Part shown: positions 12,415 through 25,100 of the stretch, piece after piece
How the letters are laid out: each line of letters starts with the position of its first letter
Position numbering within the stretch: the first letter of the stretch is position 1
From: Glycine soja
Taxonomy: Eukaryota; Streptophyta; Magnoliopsida; Fabales; Fabaceae
DNA length: 64,000 nucleotides
Direction: 5' to 3'
NCBI RefSeq assembly: GCF_004193775.1
Contig: NC_041018.1
Location: 35,408,913 to 35,472,912, forward strand
Translations under genes and position numbers: made by a program
The notes under the pieces: generated by a model
Database searches by the model: none
Told to the model about the DNA's origin: nothing
What the model saw: the letters and a program-made list of their open reading frames with translations, nothing else

Positions 12415-15400
12415 ATGGGGTGGAGATACAAGGCAGGGTTGTTCCTTATACTTACTGTGGTTGTCATATGGGTCACCTCTGCTGAAGTCACCCAGGTAAA
12501 ATTTTGCCAATTCCATGCTTCCAAAATTTACCCTTTTTCAAGCTTCTTTAGGCATGTAATTTGATTGGATTTTGTTTTGTGTATGGGGTGGATGCTTTTT
12601 TTCGTAAATGTGCTTATGTGTGTATGTTTTCCCACCTTTTAGGGAAAAAGGTTTCTTTGTTGTTTTTATTGTTGTTGTTTTGTAGATATGTGTATGTTTG
12701 CATTGGGTGAAAATTATGTTTTTTTTTTCTCCTCAGGCATATTTGGTACTAGTTTAATTTTATTAGATGATTGTGGGGTTATTGTCTTGGTATATAGGAC
12801 CTTCAGTACCAACGAGGGTTGGGTCTAGCAGGAGGGACTAGTCTTCCTCCGACAACATGATAAACCATGGTTTGAATCTCTGTTGACATAGATTCCCACA
12901 TTTAGTGTTCAACAATCAACAATGTCTCGAGCAAGATTGTTTCGTAGGGAAAATACCTGTGTGAAACAAAACTAAAAAAAGACCTTCTGTTAATCACACA
13001 ACAAATAATTAGGATGATGTTTTTGCTTAATGTTAAGAATCAACCTTTATATTGATACACTACTTGAAGTTGAAACTTCACATGGTCAATTATACAAACC
13101 TCTAGGTGAGAGCGGAAGTTCCATTGCCTAGAATGATTTGTTTACGAATAGTTACCTGAAAACCATGCCGTTCACTTGGCTTTGAATGAATGAAAATTGC
13201 ACACCTACAGTATAAAGTTTCATTGAGGGGATCCACTACTCCAGTTATATTTTGTGATATCGTGTTTTACATATGATTATATATGTTCATCAGAGTATAT
13301 TATGCTGAGTATGCTTGAAGATTTTATGTTTGTAAGTCGTTGTGTTCGCTTCAGTTTATAAAATTTCTATATCTGAATTATCCACACATGGTCAAAAATA
13401 TTTTGTTGAAACTGTTGAAGTTTGAAATTCTGCTCACGGGGTATCTTATTATAGGAGACCTGTAACATGCAATGTGCCACCATCCAAGCTTTATATGTAT
13501 GAATGCTTTTCCGAATTAAAATTTTCCATACAGGATATTTTTGTAGATTACAAGCAGCCATTTGCAGTGACGTATCTTGGAGCTTCTCTTATGGTAGTTT
13601 ACCTCCCAGTAGCATTCATTAAGGACTGGTTGTGTAAGTTATTTGAACACCGCTCTTCTAGAAGTGGAAAAAGTGCAAAAGTTGGGGATGAGTTTTCTGT
13701 CAGGTGTACCTCTCCTCTGAAGGGCAATGGAGTGCAAAAAAACATTGAAGTAGAATTGGGGGGCATGACTCGAAAAGATAGTGATGCAAACCTTTCAGCA
13801 CATGAAGAAGTAAAGCCATTGATGGCTAAATATAATGATGCTACTGCTATAAAGGTCGAGAAAGAACATACTACAAGGGAAATTGCTACTTATGGATTTT
13901 ACATTGCACCTATCTGGTTTATAACAGAGGTGAGGAAGTTAAGATTGATATCTCAATTTTGTAGTTAGGCAGAACCAAAGCATGCATAGGTTTGATGTTT
14001 AGTCTGTTATATAGTATTGTTATTTTATTGATTCATTTTTCTGTTGTTTTCAGTATCTATCAAATGCTGCCCTTGCGCGAACAAGTGTTGCAAGTACAAC
14101 AGTATTATCATCTACTTCAGGACTCTTCACTCTCTTCATTGGTGTGCTTATGGGCCAGGACACTTTAAATGTATCAAAAGTAGTTGCTGTCTTGGTCAGC
14201 ATAGCCGGGGTTGTGATGACAACTCTGGGGAAAACATGGGCTGCAGATGACGCGATATCAAGTGCTTCGTAAGCCTTTTCTATTGCTTTTAAAAAAAATC
14301 ACCTTCATTATGCCTTTTTTTTTCCTTTCAATTTTAACTGATAACAAAAATTAAAGCATTAGGTAGTAGTAGATGGTCCTTTTTCATCCTATACTCTCTA
14401 AGCTGGTTAACAAACTGGCAGTTCCACAATCCAAATTGCTTATGTTTTCCACTTAATTACAAAATGGAAACAAAATGATTGGATAGGGTCTTATTTATTC
14501 AGTTCCCAATTACATAAAGTTGCCACCTTAATGTTGATTATGTTGACCATATTGATCTTGGTTACCTCTTCTAAGCTTTATTGACACCACTGACAGCAGT
14601 TTACTTGAAAAAAAAAAATTAATGGAAATAAATGTCAAAAATTGATTAAGTTTTCATAGTTTTTTTACTAGGGGTATAAATCCAGGCTGTTAAGAGGAGA
14701 GAGCCTCCACTATAAATTGGTGTTCCATGTCTCACACTTAGATAATATAGGACTTCACAATTCACACTCTTGTATTTCCCCCATTGAGTGTGAACTGCGG
14801 TTCATCTGCACTCTCCAGGATTTACAAAACTGAGCTTTAATACCAATTTGATGCATAGGAAAAAAAAGGAAATTTAGAAGTATTATTTTTCGGTTAGAAC
14901 ATTGGAAATCTGAAAATGTCTTGTGCTGCTGGCTGAGTACAAAATTTTGAAAGCTATTTATTCAAGGTTAATTATATATTGCTAAACCCACTACAAATGA
15001 AAGTATAAAACATACGAAAGAACATTATGATACACCATCACAGTCTCATTCACACTTCCATTATATTGGTGGAGGCCAAAGGGATCAGAAAAGCTGTGCA
15101 AAACTTAGCTCATTATTTTAGTCATGTTGCAGAATATTAAGGAGTCATATTGTTGTCTTTCATATATTATCAGCTGCTTGCTCTTTGTAATACTATTTTT
15201 TGGGCATTGACAGTTGATATTTGTGTTCAGCAATGGACAACGCTCTCTTGTTGGAGATCTTTTTGGCCTTCTCTCTGCCATGTCATATGGTCTATTTACA
15301 GGTTAGACAATGTCTTAGCTTTTTGTTTGTTTTTTGTCTTTGTCAGATAATTTAGAAGAATAATGACAGCTTCTTTAACGTTAATGCCTCACAGTGCTTC

Positions 15401-16689
15401 TCAAAAAAATTTCTGGTGAAGAAGGAGAACGAGTTGATGTGCAAAAGTTGTTTGGATATGTTGGATTGTTTACACTTGTAGCACTATGGTGGCTTAGTAA
15501 GTTTTTAACTAACAATGATTCTATAGACTATAGTTATAAATGTCAAATTATAAGGTTCTATGAGTCAACTCCTTTTTATGTGCTCATTTAACTTGGTTCT
15601 TGTGTTCAAAACTGATTGTTAATTCTCCTCTATACTTTTCTCAGTTTGGCCATTGTCAGCCTTAGGAATTGAACCGAAGTTTACAATTCCCCATTCAGCC
15701 AGAGTGGACGAAGTGGTTCTTGCCAACGGATTTGTTGGTAGTGTTCTCTCAGACTACTTCTGGTACATGAGATAAATTTACTAATTTACACATACATACG
15801 CACGCAGTTATCCAAACTCTTACATTAGAGCTTATTTTATCTTTCTAGGGCACTTTGTGTTGTATGGACAACTCCCCTTGTGGCCACTTTGGGCATGTCA
15901 CTTACCATTCCTCTTGCTATGATGGCTGACATGGTGATCCATGGTCGGCATTATTCGGCATTGTACATTCTTGGCTCAATCCAGGTATTGTTATGGCTAA
16001 AAAGATGTCTGCAACTTTGATATTTTCTCAGCTCTCCTACAGTGTTGTTGGCCAGTGAGAGGATCTTTCTTTTATTTTTCCTCTACAAAAAATTTAAATT
16101 TAAATATGAAAAAACCAGAACCACTTCTTGGGGGATGCTGTTGGTAGCCACGTAGTGATGCAAGTTTGTGTACGCATGTTTCTGTTAACTATTATTGCAT
16201 AGTATAGTGAATTTTGATTCTGCTAGTAAGTTATTGCAATTTCACTAATTTGTTAGTTCTGTTATATATTGGTTAGAAAGTTAGGTCTTGTAGACTTGTA
16301 GCTTCCACATGACACATTGTCTTCTGTTGTTCCAAGTTGTATATAAGTTGTATTCATTAGATGTATGATTCAGGTTTTGGTTCAATGAAACTTAGTAATT
16401 TACCACCAACATGGAGTATCTCTTCCACATCCATAATTCATTGTCATCTCATCTAGTTATGATTTACATGACAGAGTTGTCATACATAGCCTAGGAAATA
16501 TTTTTGTAGTCTAGATCTAGACCATGATGTACTGGTTATTAACTCATGTTTGGATGTCACCATCCTTAAAGCATTCAACATTTTTGTTCACATATTAAAG
16601 AATTTGTTTTTGGCATTGAGCTGCAGGTATTTGCAGGCTTTGTGATAGCTAATATTTCAGATAGGCCAACCAAGAAGCAGGGATTATAG
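12415..16689 (+). CDS. SLC35F/EamA-type membrane transporter, 8 coding exons, 393 aa
   Basis: Coding exons: 12415-12495, 13534-13929, 14054-14268, 15231-15301, 15395-15496, 15645-15762, 15849-15984 and 16627-16689. All introns are GT..AG and every junction keeps the frame (1182 nt with TAG stop). The protein starts [20 protein letters not shown], a first membrane helix, and shows about ten hydrophobic helices: roughly 6-26, 38-58, 143-160, 170-190, 197-212, 238-258, 276-290, 308-330, 332-355 and 360-384. A charged cytosolic-type loop spans about 60-140. This is the drug/metabolite transporter layout of the SLC35F5-like group, which includes yeast YML018C and THI74 relatives. Family members sit in endomembranes; the substrate of this plant branch is not established, so 'nucleotide sugar' should not be assumed. 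Length and exon structure look complete. Intron 1 is long (1038 bp) and carries repeat-like sequence (12790-12960); intron 3 (962 bp) carries another repeat (about 14680-14850). Confidence 0.92.
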
Positions 16690-19600
16690 CACATTGTTTC
16701 CTATACTGATTCTTTCTTTGGTTGGTTATCTTTCCACAATACTCACACTGAGTGAGAGTCAACTGTTGAAAAAATCAATGCCTGGTTTTGTAATTTTCAA
16801 GGAAAGCAACAAGAGTGTGCTTTCCATCTTGTATTGTTCTGTGTATATTGTTCTAGAGTGAGAATTTTGTTGTAAATTTTAAGTGTCCAAGATGAGCTTG
16901 TGGTCATGGATGTAAAGAAGCATTTTTACATACATAGTGGCTACGTAAAGTAAATGCCTTCTAGAAGAAATTCAGGATTTCATTAAAACTTTAAAGTAAT
17001 TGGAAACAATTTAATCTTGTTTCCTCTTCGATTATAAAAACAACTTGTACATAAATACTTACAAAATAAATATATATTTAATATGCACTTAATTGTTTAT
17101 CCAAATTGGCCTCAAGTTGTTTATCTATCATTTCATTTTTTTTTCTTTTAATTTTAATAATGATATGGATTAGAAACCAAAATTCTTTTACTTTCCATCT
17201 AAAACTCATTTCTTAAAACATATCATCAGGATCCTCATTCTCTCTCAACAGGTTGAGTCAATTCATCAACCCGTGAGTTTTTTGGTTAACAATATAAAAA
17301 AACTCGAGCCAACACCTCCTTTACAGAAAGGATAACCCAAAATATAAAAATACATTTTGGATTTCCTTTTTCGAAATGAAAGGACTGTTGCTTAAGTTTT
17401 TTTTTTTGGATGCAGAAAGTTAGGGCCTAAAATGCATATATAGGTTGGGCAGAAATTATAAAATACAGATTGATGGTTAGATTGAGTTAGAAAACATTTT
17501 GACCCATCAGGGATGAGTCAGATTAGATGTTGGAGGAGGAAGTTCCAAGCCATAAATTCTGATTTGGGGGTGATACTCACAAAGACAGGGACATATTATT
17601 TAGACTCTTATATTTTTAATAAAAAGAAGTGTGAGTTAGAATGTGAAATCAAAACTATTGATTAACTTGAGTTCCTTGAGGCCTGAGATATGAGGGGATT
17701 ATGGGACCGAATAGGATTTGGATTTGGATTTGGACAAAGTTTATATAAAGTTTTATAGGTGCTTTTTAATCATGTTCTTCTATCAAAAATAGAGTTTTAT
17801 ATATATTGATAATTTATGTTAACATTTAATGTAGATTTTTGTTACGTAAGTCACAGAAACTTTTTCTGATTAGGAATTGATCAGAGAAAGAAAATATCTC
17901 AGAAGGTACATTTTTATTTTTGAAAGAATCTCAAAAAGTATATAAGAAAACGTATTAAGTTTTGTTCTTTAATAAAATTCACATAAAGATATGAGGAGAT
18001 CATGACTATGTGATAAATAACTTTTGCATAGGAATAATAGTAATACATTCACTCCTTTTTTTGGTGAGTCTCCTTTTTATTAGTTTCACATGAACTCCAT
18101 TTTTTTGGGTACAGTTTTATATATTCTTTTGGTACAGACTTAAATTTCATTTAATAATGAATAATGAATAAGAAAAATGGGTTAAATATTTTTTATGAAT
18201 ATTTTCAACGATAATTACCTTATTTATGAAAAGAGAACACGAGCATAAATTACATTTATATTTGTTTAAAATTTTATTTTGAAAATTTAGATGCTTTCAA
18301 ATAATCATGGATACACCATCTTGCCATACATATCAATATAACATAAATAAATTGATTAAATTCTCACTATAGGGTAGGGAGCAAGGGATGCATTATCTGT
18401 CCCTATCTCTGCCAGATGCCATTTCTAATCGTAATTGTACCTGAATCTGAATGAGCACCCTTATCAGTGTCACGCATGTATCATTTTAGTTCCACCATCA
18501 GTTTCAGGGGATGCAAAAATATTTGCTTTACCTATTTTTTTTTATTTTTTTTTAATGTTTGGGTACTATCGACTATCGAGTTTGTTTCTTGATTGAAATA
18601 ATTATTGTCAAGATTTTATTTATTTTTTAGAAGGATCTGTGTTGAGTGTTGACTTGTATCCTTTATAAACTAAGTTCTTTTTTGGTCACCTTTTATAACT
18701 TTGGATTGGGCGTGGAATGTTCATAAAACATTCGAATTTATCAAAGGAAAAAGATGGTGAAATATGAATTTATCCTTGTGAGGACATCTTCATATCCTAA
18801 GCAGGTGATTTTCTCCGCAGTAAAATCCAAGCAAAAAAGAGAATCCATCTGATTTTTTATTAATGAGAGTTGAGACTAGTGAAAATAATTTGTTTCTCAC
18901 AATATGATTAAGGTTCGAATCTTATTAAAATAAGGGTGCACATTTAATGTTGGACAATATCTAAAAATAATTGCTTCCAAAGGATATATATATAAAGAAA
19001 GGTTGAATAGTTGGGTAGTATCTAAGTTTGATTTTTTATAGAAATATTTTTTGTTAGATTTTATTTACTTTTTGACAAAACTTTGAATTAATTAAGATTT
19101 TTTTCGCTGATGAATAAAAAATTAACACTCAAAATATAGAGAAACAAAAAAGAACCCAGCTTCCTTTCACCGATATGCCAAAAGAGACATCCCAGTGCAC
19201 CAGAAGTAAAAGAAGAGAACCGTATATTGTTGTGTTTTATTGTTGAATAAACTACTTCAATCTCTATTTTTTTATTATAGAAAACTATTTTAATTTTATA
19301 AATATGTCATGTATTTAATTTTTTATATAAAATAGTAAAATATCTTTATTATAAATTTTGATATATTTTTTAAAATTCCTACTGTTTTATAAATTATAAA
19401 TACATTATAACTAAATCCTTTTATCATAGTAAAAAAATTATTGTAATAAATTTTATTTTTACTATGATAAAATTATTAAAATTGTTAATAATTTACATAA
19501 AAATTAAAAACTTTTATTGCAACAGTTTTCAAATGATTCTTATTTTAAAAAAAATACAAACTAAAGTATATTTTTTTATATGTTTTCCTAATGTTATTTT

Positions 19601-20910
19601 AAAATATTAATACTTTCAAAATTTTAATATAACATATAAACGTATTTATAATGTATTTTTAAAATAATAGAAAATAATTTTGTATAATGAGACAAACTTT
19701 GTCTTAAAGATATTTTTATATTTTCTATTTTTTATACTAAGATAAGGGTTAAGAATACCTTCAAAGTCAGTCAAACATTATTATAATTGGTATTTGGTTG
19801 ATAGTTGACTCTAGGCTAGATTTATAATTTTTTTATATAGAAAAAAAAGTTAAATCTCATTGATGACTTTTATGTTAAAAAAATAGTTTCTAATTAATTA
19901 TCAATTGAAAAATATCTTTGATGTCCACACAATCACACACACAAAAAAACTATAATAAAAAAAAAGTAAAAAATTTGAGTCATACTTATACCCTTAGAAT
20001 AAGAAAAAAAATAAAAATATTTTTTAACCAATCATAACTCATCAAGTATGATAAATTTATTGATTTTTATAATATCTATCTCAAAAGTTATATCATCCAT
20101 GACTCATGATTATCAGTCCATTATTAAACTCTAAAATAAATGGATAATAATTTATACACAACAATATAAAATAATTTTACATTATCATTTATAATAAATC
20201 ATTTTATATGATAAGTTTGTCAACTTAATTTTTTTAAAAAAAGTTATGAAAATCATTCTAGCAATGGTTTTTATTAATTGATATTGTAAAAAAATTATAT
20301 TTGCAATGTATAAAAATTAAATTAAAATAAAATATGAAAAGTTTTGTATTAAAAATTGAAAAAGAAGAAATGTTTATAAGTTGTGTTTTTTAAAGCTGTT
20401 TAAGTAGTTTATTTCTTACCATTTACATCAAATCAAATCAAATTGTTTAATACATTTGGATATTCTCATGTTATCAAGGGTTGCATATTGCATAGGAGAA
20501 AAGTACATAATTTTGTCAAAGACGAATCATAATTGCAAAATTCATTAATTAAAAAGTAATTATTCATAACACCTAACATTTTGACCACACCTAAAGAGAG
20601 AAACAAAGAAAAATCATATATAATAGACTATATAATATAATAGAAAGATAAAAAAATAATAAAAATAATAAAGTAATTAATATATGTTTATATACCATCA
20701 CTCTTAATTAAGTTTAATAAAATATTTATAGAAATAGCCTACATAATGATTATATATTTCTTATATTATTATCTAATCACAAATAATTATTATATAATAA
20801 ATGTATAAATTTATTAAAAAAATCATACAATTCTTTGAGTTTAATTCTTATATATTAAAGTTTTGTAGAGTTTAATTTGTGGCTGATATAAAAAAAACTT
20901 TACTCTATCT
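16690..20910. other. Intergenic, AT-rich; 3' trailer of the transporter gene then no gene
   Basis: The first 200-250 bases after the stop are probably the transcript's trailer. From about 17000 to 20910 the DNA is very AT-rich, with no open frame over 60 codons and no motif I recognise. Nothing else to report. Confidence 0.6.
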
Positions 20911-20918
20911 GTAAATAC
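20911..20918. repeat. Target-site duplication, left copy
   Basis: GTAAATAC, repeated exactly at 21837-21844 on the other side of the element at 20919-21836. Eight base pairs is the size made by hAT-family transposases. Confidence 0.75.
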
Positions 20919-21388
20919 CTGTGAAGTCCGAATACGTGAAAAAAGGAAAAATATTGGTGCCGCACCAGTATTTGACACTGATACTTCACGGATACGTATC
21001 CTAGGAGTATCCAATTTTTTTTAAATACAAGATACCGCTGGGATACGACTTAAATACGACTTTCTAAGGCTACACGGCTTCAATACGACTCCAATACGAC
21101 TCAGATCCGACTACAACGTTTAACCCCCTTTTTTTTTTTTTTTAAACGCACAAGCTTTATTATTTCACAAAACCCATTTGCTTCTCTTCTTCTCCACGCT
21201 TACCAAGCTCAAATCCATTTTCTTTTCTTCTCCACACTACATGACAACTGAAAACAAAGCTGCAAAGTGATTCTCTTCCGCGTCGACGTGGTTCTTCTTC
21301 CTCGTTGATGGTTTTGCAGGCCATCTTCAACGGCGCCTTCTTCTCGACGACGGATTCTTCTTCAACAGCTCTCTTCATTGGCAGTTCT

Positions 21389-21497
21389 GCAAGTACTCTT
21401 GTTGTCGTCGATTCTCGTCATCATCGGTTCCCATCAGTGTTGTTTTCAGCCACTCTTGCAAGCACTCTTGTTGTCGTCGATTCTCGTCATCATCAGT
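21389..21497. repeat. Two direct repeats 69 bp apart inside the captured segment
   Basis: The stretch GCAAGTACTCTTGTTGTCG onward for about 40 bases recurs at 21458 with two differences. The second copy runs straight into the RRM fragment. It suggests local duplication during or after capture. Confidence 0.8.
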
Positions 21498-21586
21498 TAT
21501 GCAAGTTTTCAACCAGTATGGTGAATTAGTTCATGTGAAGATTCCACTTGGCAAGCGAGGTGGATTTGTCCAATTTGCGGACAGGT
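21498..21586 (+). pseudogene. Captured RRM exon of an RBP45/RBP47-type RNA-binding protein
   Basis: The + frame reads MQVFNQYGELVHVKIPLGKR followed by GGFVQFADR and then a GT donor-like GTAATA. This matches the third RRM of plant RBP45/RBP47 (UBP1-related) proteins, which bind poly(U)/poly(A) RNA. The core RNP1 motif (K-R-G-G-F-V-Q-F) is intact, and the exon end still coincides with a splice donor, as expected for capture of genomic DNA rather than mRNA. The other RRMs and any proper start are missing, so no functional protein is expected. Confidence 0.65.
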
Positions 21587-21836
21587 AATAAATATATCAA
21601 ACATACCCCATGTGTGATAGCATTTATATTTTATTGGATAGAATTTTTTTAGAAAATTTAACTATATATAACTTTTCCAATGAAAAATCTAACTGTTTTA
21701 GAAAAAAAAATTTGAAACTATATATAACTTTTTATATATTTTATTAACATATCAAAGACGTATCGTATCTTTAATTTTAAAAATTTGTCATATCTTCGTA
21801 TCTATGTCGTATCGTATCCGTATCTAGGCTTGATAG

Positions 21837-21844
21837 GTAAATAC
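21837..21844. repeat. Target-site duplication, right copy
   Basis: GTAAATAC, identical to 20911-20918. Confidence 0.75.
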
Positions 21845-22057
21845 TAATTAAATTCATTTTTTTTATTCTTTGACAACAATATCATGATCATGATGATAGG
21901 AATAGGATACAAATGGATTTTCAAATGAAAGTAAAAGCTGTGTTTAAATCACAATTAACAAACAAAGAAAAGGAGAAAATCTGCAAATTTTCCACTCTTA
22001 ATTGAAGTTAAACCCAAAGTAAAACCACATTACACAGTACCAGTGACAGCAACATCA

Positions 22058-22067
22058 TTTATATATC
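22058..22067 (+). promoter_or_regulatory. Possible TATA box of the galactosyltransferase gene
   Basis: TTTATATATC lies about 132 bp before the start codon, a plausible distance for a plant core promoter with a leader near 100 nt. Sequence match only. Confidence 0.35.
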
Positions 22068-22198
22068 AGTTTCTCAAAACAATCAAATTCAAAACAGAGT
22101 CCTTCCTTGTCTGTTATCACTGTGTTGCGAGCAGTGATCGATTCTGCGAACTGCGATTCGCATTGCCAATTTCAACAGCGTGCGTTCGTACGTCGGAG

Positions 22199-25100
22199 AT
22201 GGAGTCGCTACCGACGACGAAGCGAGGAGGAGCGAGATCGAAGCCCGTTCAGACCTCGAAATCGTCCCTCGTCATGGCCTTCTTCTCCTGCGTCGCGTGG
22301 CTCTACGTCGCTGGAAGGTACGCGATAATCGTTTTCTCCAAATTGCTTTTGGATCCGTCGAATAAATCGTTGTTGATTCGTGATTCGCAACGCGATTCTG
22401 CTGTTCGTTTTCAACGAAACGGATTTTCACTTTTTTTTTGTTGTTTTGGAATTGTTAGGTTATGGCAAGACGCAGAGAATCGGAATTTGCTCGCTAGTCT
22501 TCTGAAAAAGAATTCAGCTCAGGTTTTTCTTTTTTAATTTTGCGTTTTGTATTATAATTCATTTTTAGTCTGCAAACTTATATTATTGTCTTTTTTTTTT
22601 TTGTTTTTGTTGATTACTAGAGGCCTAAGGTTCTTACAGTGGAAGATAAGTTAATGGTGCTAGGGTGCAGGTAAATTATTCTTCTTTTTTTTAAAAAAAT
22701 TTTAATTTTATCTTGGGTTGATTTGTGATGTTTGATGATATTTTGTTTGTTTGTTTTTGTGATGTTAGTTTGGATGGATCATGGAATTGGAATTAATCTG
22801 TGTGTGTGTGTGTGTTTGTTGGTTTATAGGGATCTGGAGAGGAGGATTGTGGAAGCTGAGATGGAATTGTCATTGGCTAAGAGCCAAGGGTACCTCAAGG
22901 GGCAAGGCCAGAAAAGTAGCTCTTCCGATCCTAGGTTTCTTGCTGTTATTGGAGTGTATACTGGATTTGGAAGTAAATTGAAGAGAAATATTTTCAGGGG
23001 GTCTTGGATGCCCAGAGGTCTGTTTTTGATTTGGTTATTAGAAAAGAAATACTAGTTCTTGTAAACTTTTATGCACTCAATTTGTTTATTTGCATTTTTG
23101 GTTATGGAGAAGGCATGAGAATTGGTTGGTGAGTGGTGGGCAGGGTAAGGTAGAGGAAAAGTTTCCTCAGTAGGAATTGATCCTGGCCTGAAGGGACTTG
23201 GTGCTGGTTGATATAAATGCTTGCTTGATGCTCTTTTGGTTTGTCTTTATCGTGATCAAGTTCATTGGCAGACTTTGAGTATTTCATTGGTTTGTTTTTG
23301 TAGAAGATATTAGTTAATGAAGCATGTTTGTTTTTATTTGAATTTCACAGTGATTTGGTGCCTCAGTTCGGATTTAGAATTGATTTGGACATTGCTTGCT
23401 TTTACTGTAAATACTTTTAGTTTGCTTGTTCTTTCTAAGTTTCTTGAAGATTGGATTTGATCTATGCCCTGATGACTTATTTTCATTTTCATGATTTTAA
23501 AAATTATAATTTTCTATGATTGTATCCCTAGGATTAATTTTAGCATTTTCTGTAGCAATATGTTAAAACTATAGCACACTATATATTTTATGTGTTGAAA
23601 GCCTTAATAGTTTTTGTTCATATTTAGGTTATATCTGTTCATCTGTTGTACATGCAACTCATGAACTTTTTTATCATCATTTTGGTTTGGTAAGTTACGT
23701 AACAAAATTTGATATATTGCATATACTTTATGAATGATGGGAATGTAAACACTTGACTATTTTGTAGATGGTTATCTTTTTGGTTCAATTGTATATTACT
23801 AAGTCACTGACATCTTATCTTCTCTTTTCTGGCAGGTGATGCCTTGAAAAAACTTGAAGAAAGAGGAGTGGTCATACGTTTTGTTATTGGTCGGAGGTTT
23901 CTCCACTCACTTATCCTTATTAGCTATGCCTATTATAGTACTCACATGATTTCTTTTTAAGCTATAATGGTTATTTAACTTCTTTATTTCCCATGGTGCT
24001 AATCCAGTAGTTTATATGGATTCAAACTTATTTATGACCTAATACTTTGTAATTGACAGTGCTAATCGAGGTGATAGCTTAGATCGCAATATTGATGAGG
24101 AAAACCGCACAACAAAGGATTTCCTGATTCTTGTAAGCAAGATAAGATAGTTGTAGTTTTTTTGTAATTTGAATCAGCTCAATGTTTTACCTTGGATAGT
24201 GTGAGTGGACAGGAAACAATTAATTAAATTTGGTTTTATATAGATGCCTTATGGTTTAGGGCATTGAGGGATATATGAATTCGGGTGCAATTGGAAGAGT
24301 TTTTTTTTTATTTTTTTTTAAGGCCAAATAGAGAGATTGCTGAGGTTAGATGGTTATTGACATCCCAACTATGTTGGCACCCCAATAACCATCAACCAAA
24401 ACCAACACTCCCTGAAATATATTAGCCAAAGGAAACGAAAAGGAGAACAAAACATGGGGGTACATACAGGGCTTATTTAAGCTTATAACCTTTCTTTAAG
24501 CTTATTTCAGTAAGTTTCAAGTTCGTGGTTAAGCTTTTGATATAACTTCTAATGTGAATGTGATATGCTTAGGCGCCTAATTAAGCTATTTACTCAAATG
24601 CACCTTACATGTAATTGTACACATATTATTTGCCTATATTTGATGTTTGGTGTTTTTTTAAATATTGTTGTTCCTTAGTGAGCTTGAAACATTAACGTGC
24701 GGAGTAAAAATTGCATTTTTGTTTAATGTTTCAACAAAACCTTTTTTTTTTCATTTTTTTGGGGGGGGGGGGGGTTGGTAAAATTATTGACCATTGTGTT
24801 TATTGATTATTTTTTATTTAAAATATATTGATGTTCATTTTCAACATGCTTCCTTGTCATTGAACCTTGTTAAACAAGCTAAGTGTAGATCTTGACAATT
24901 TGTTTTAATTATAATATCAGGAAGGTCATGAGGAAGCTCAAGAAGAGTTGCCGAAAAAAGTAAAAACCTTCTTTAGCACTGCAGTTCAGAACTGGGATGC
25001 TGACTTTTATGTAAAAGTTGATGACGGCATTGATATTGATCTGGGTAAAGATTGCTTATATATATATATATTCTTATTTAGGAGTTTTGTTGAAAACTAT

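Larger units (their letters stand above)
20919..21836. mobile_element. 918-bp hAT-like non-autonomous transposon carrying a host exon
   Basis: Flanked by the exact 8-bp direct repeat GTAAATAC. The ends are imperfect inverted repeats: CTGTGAAGTCCGAATACG on the left against CTATCAAGCCTAGATACG read inward from the right. Subterminal GATACG/CGTATC motifs crowd both sides (20990-21060 and 21755-21825). The centre (about 21290-21590) is much less AT-rich and holds a fragment of an RNA-binding protein gene. No transposase is present. An 8-bp duplication supports hAT; a MULE would normally leave 9 bp, so Pack-MULE is the main alternative. Confidence 0.7.

Noticed and set aside
12781..13200. Possible extra exon in the long first intron of the transporter
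   Set aside because: The eight-exon model already joins in frame with complete family-like sequence; this stretch looks like repeat DNA.
22043..22198. Longer N-terminus for the galactosyltransferase starting upstream
   Set aside because: The upstream in-frame start would be GTG; the first in-frame ATG is at 22199 and gives the usual length and signal anchor.
24760..24775. Run of about 13 G in intron 6, and similar C/G runs at 38142 and 60831
   Set aside because: Simple homopolymers; too short of four separated G-tracts to argue for a quadruplex, and possible sequencing-length artefacts.
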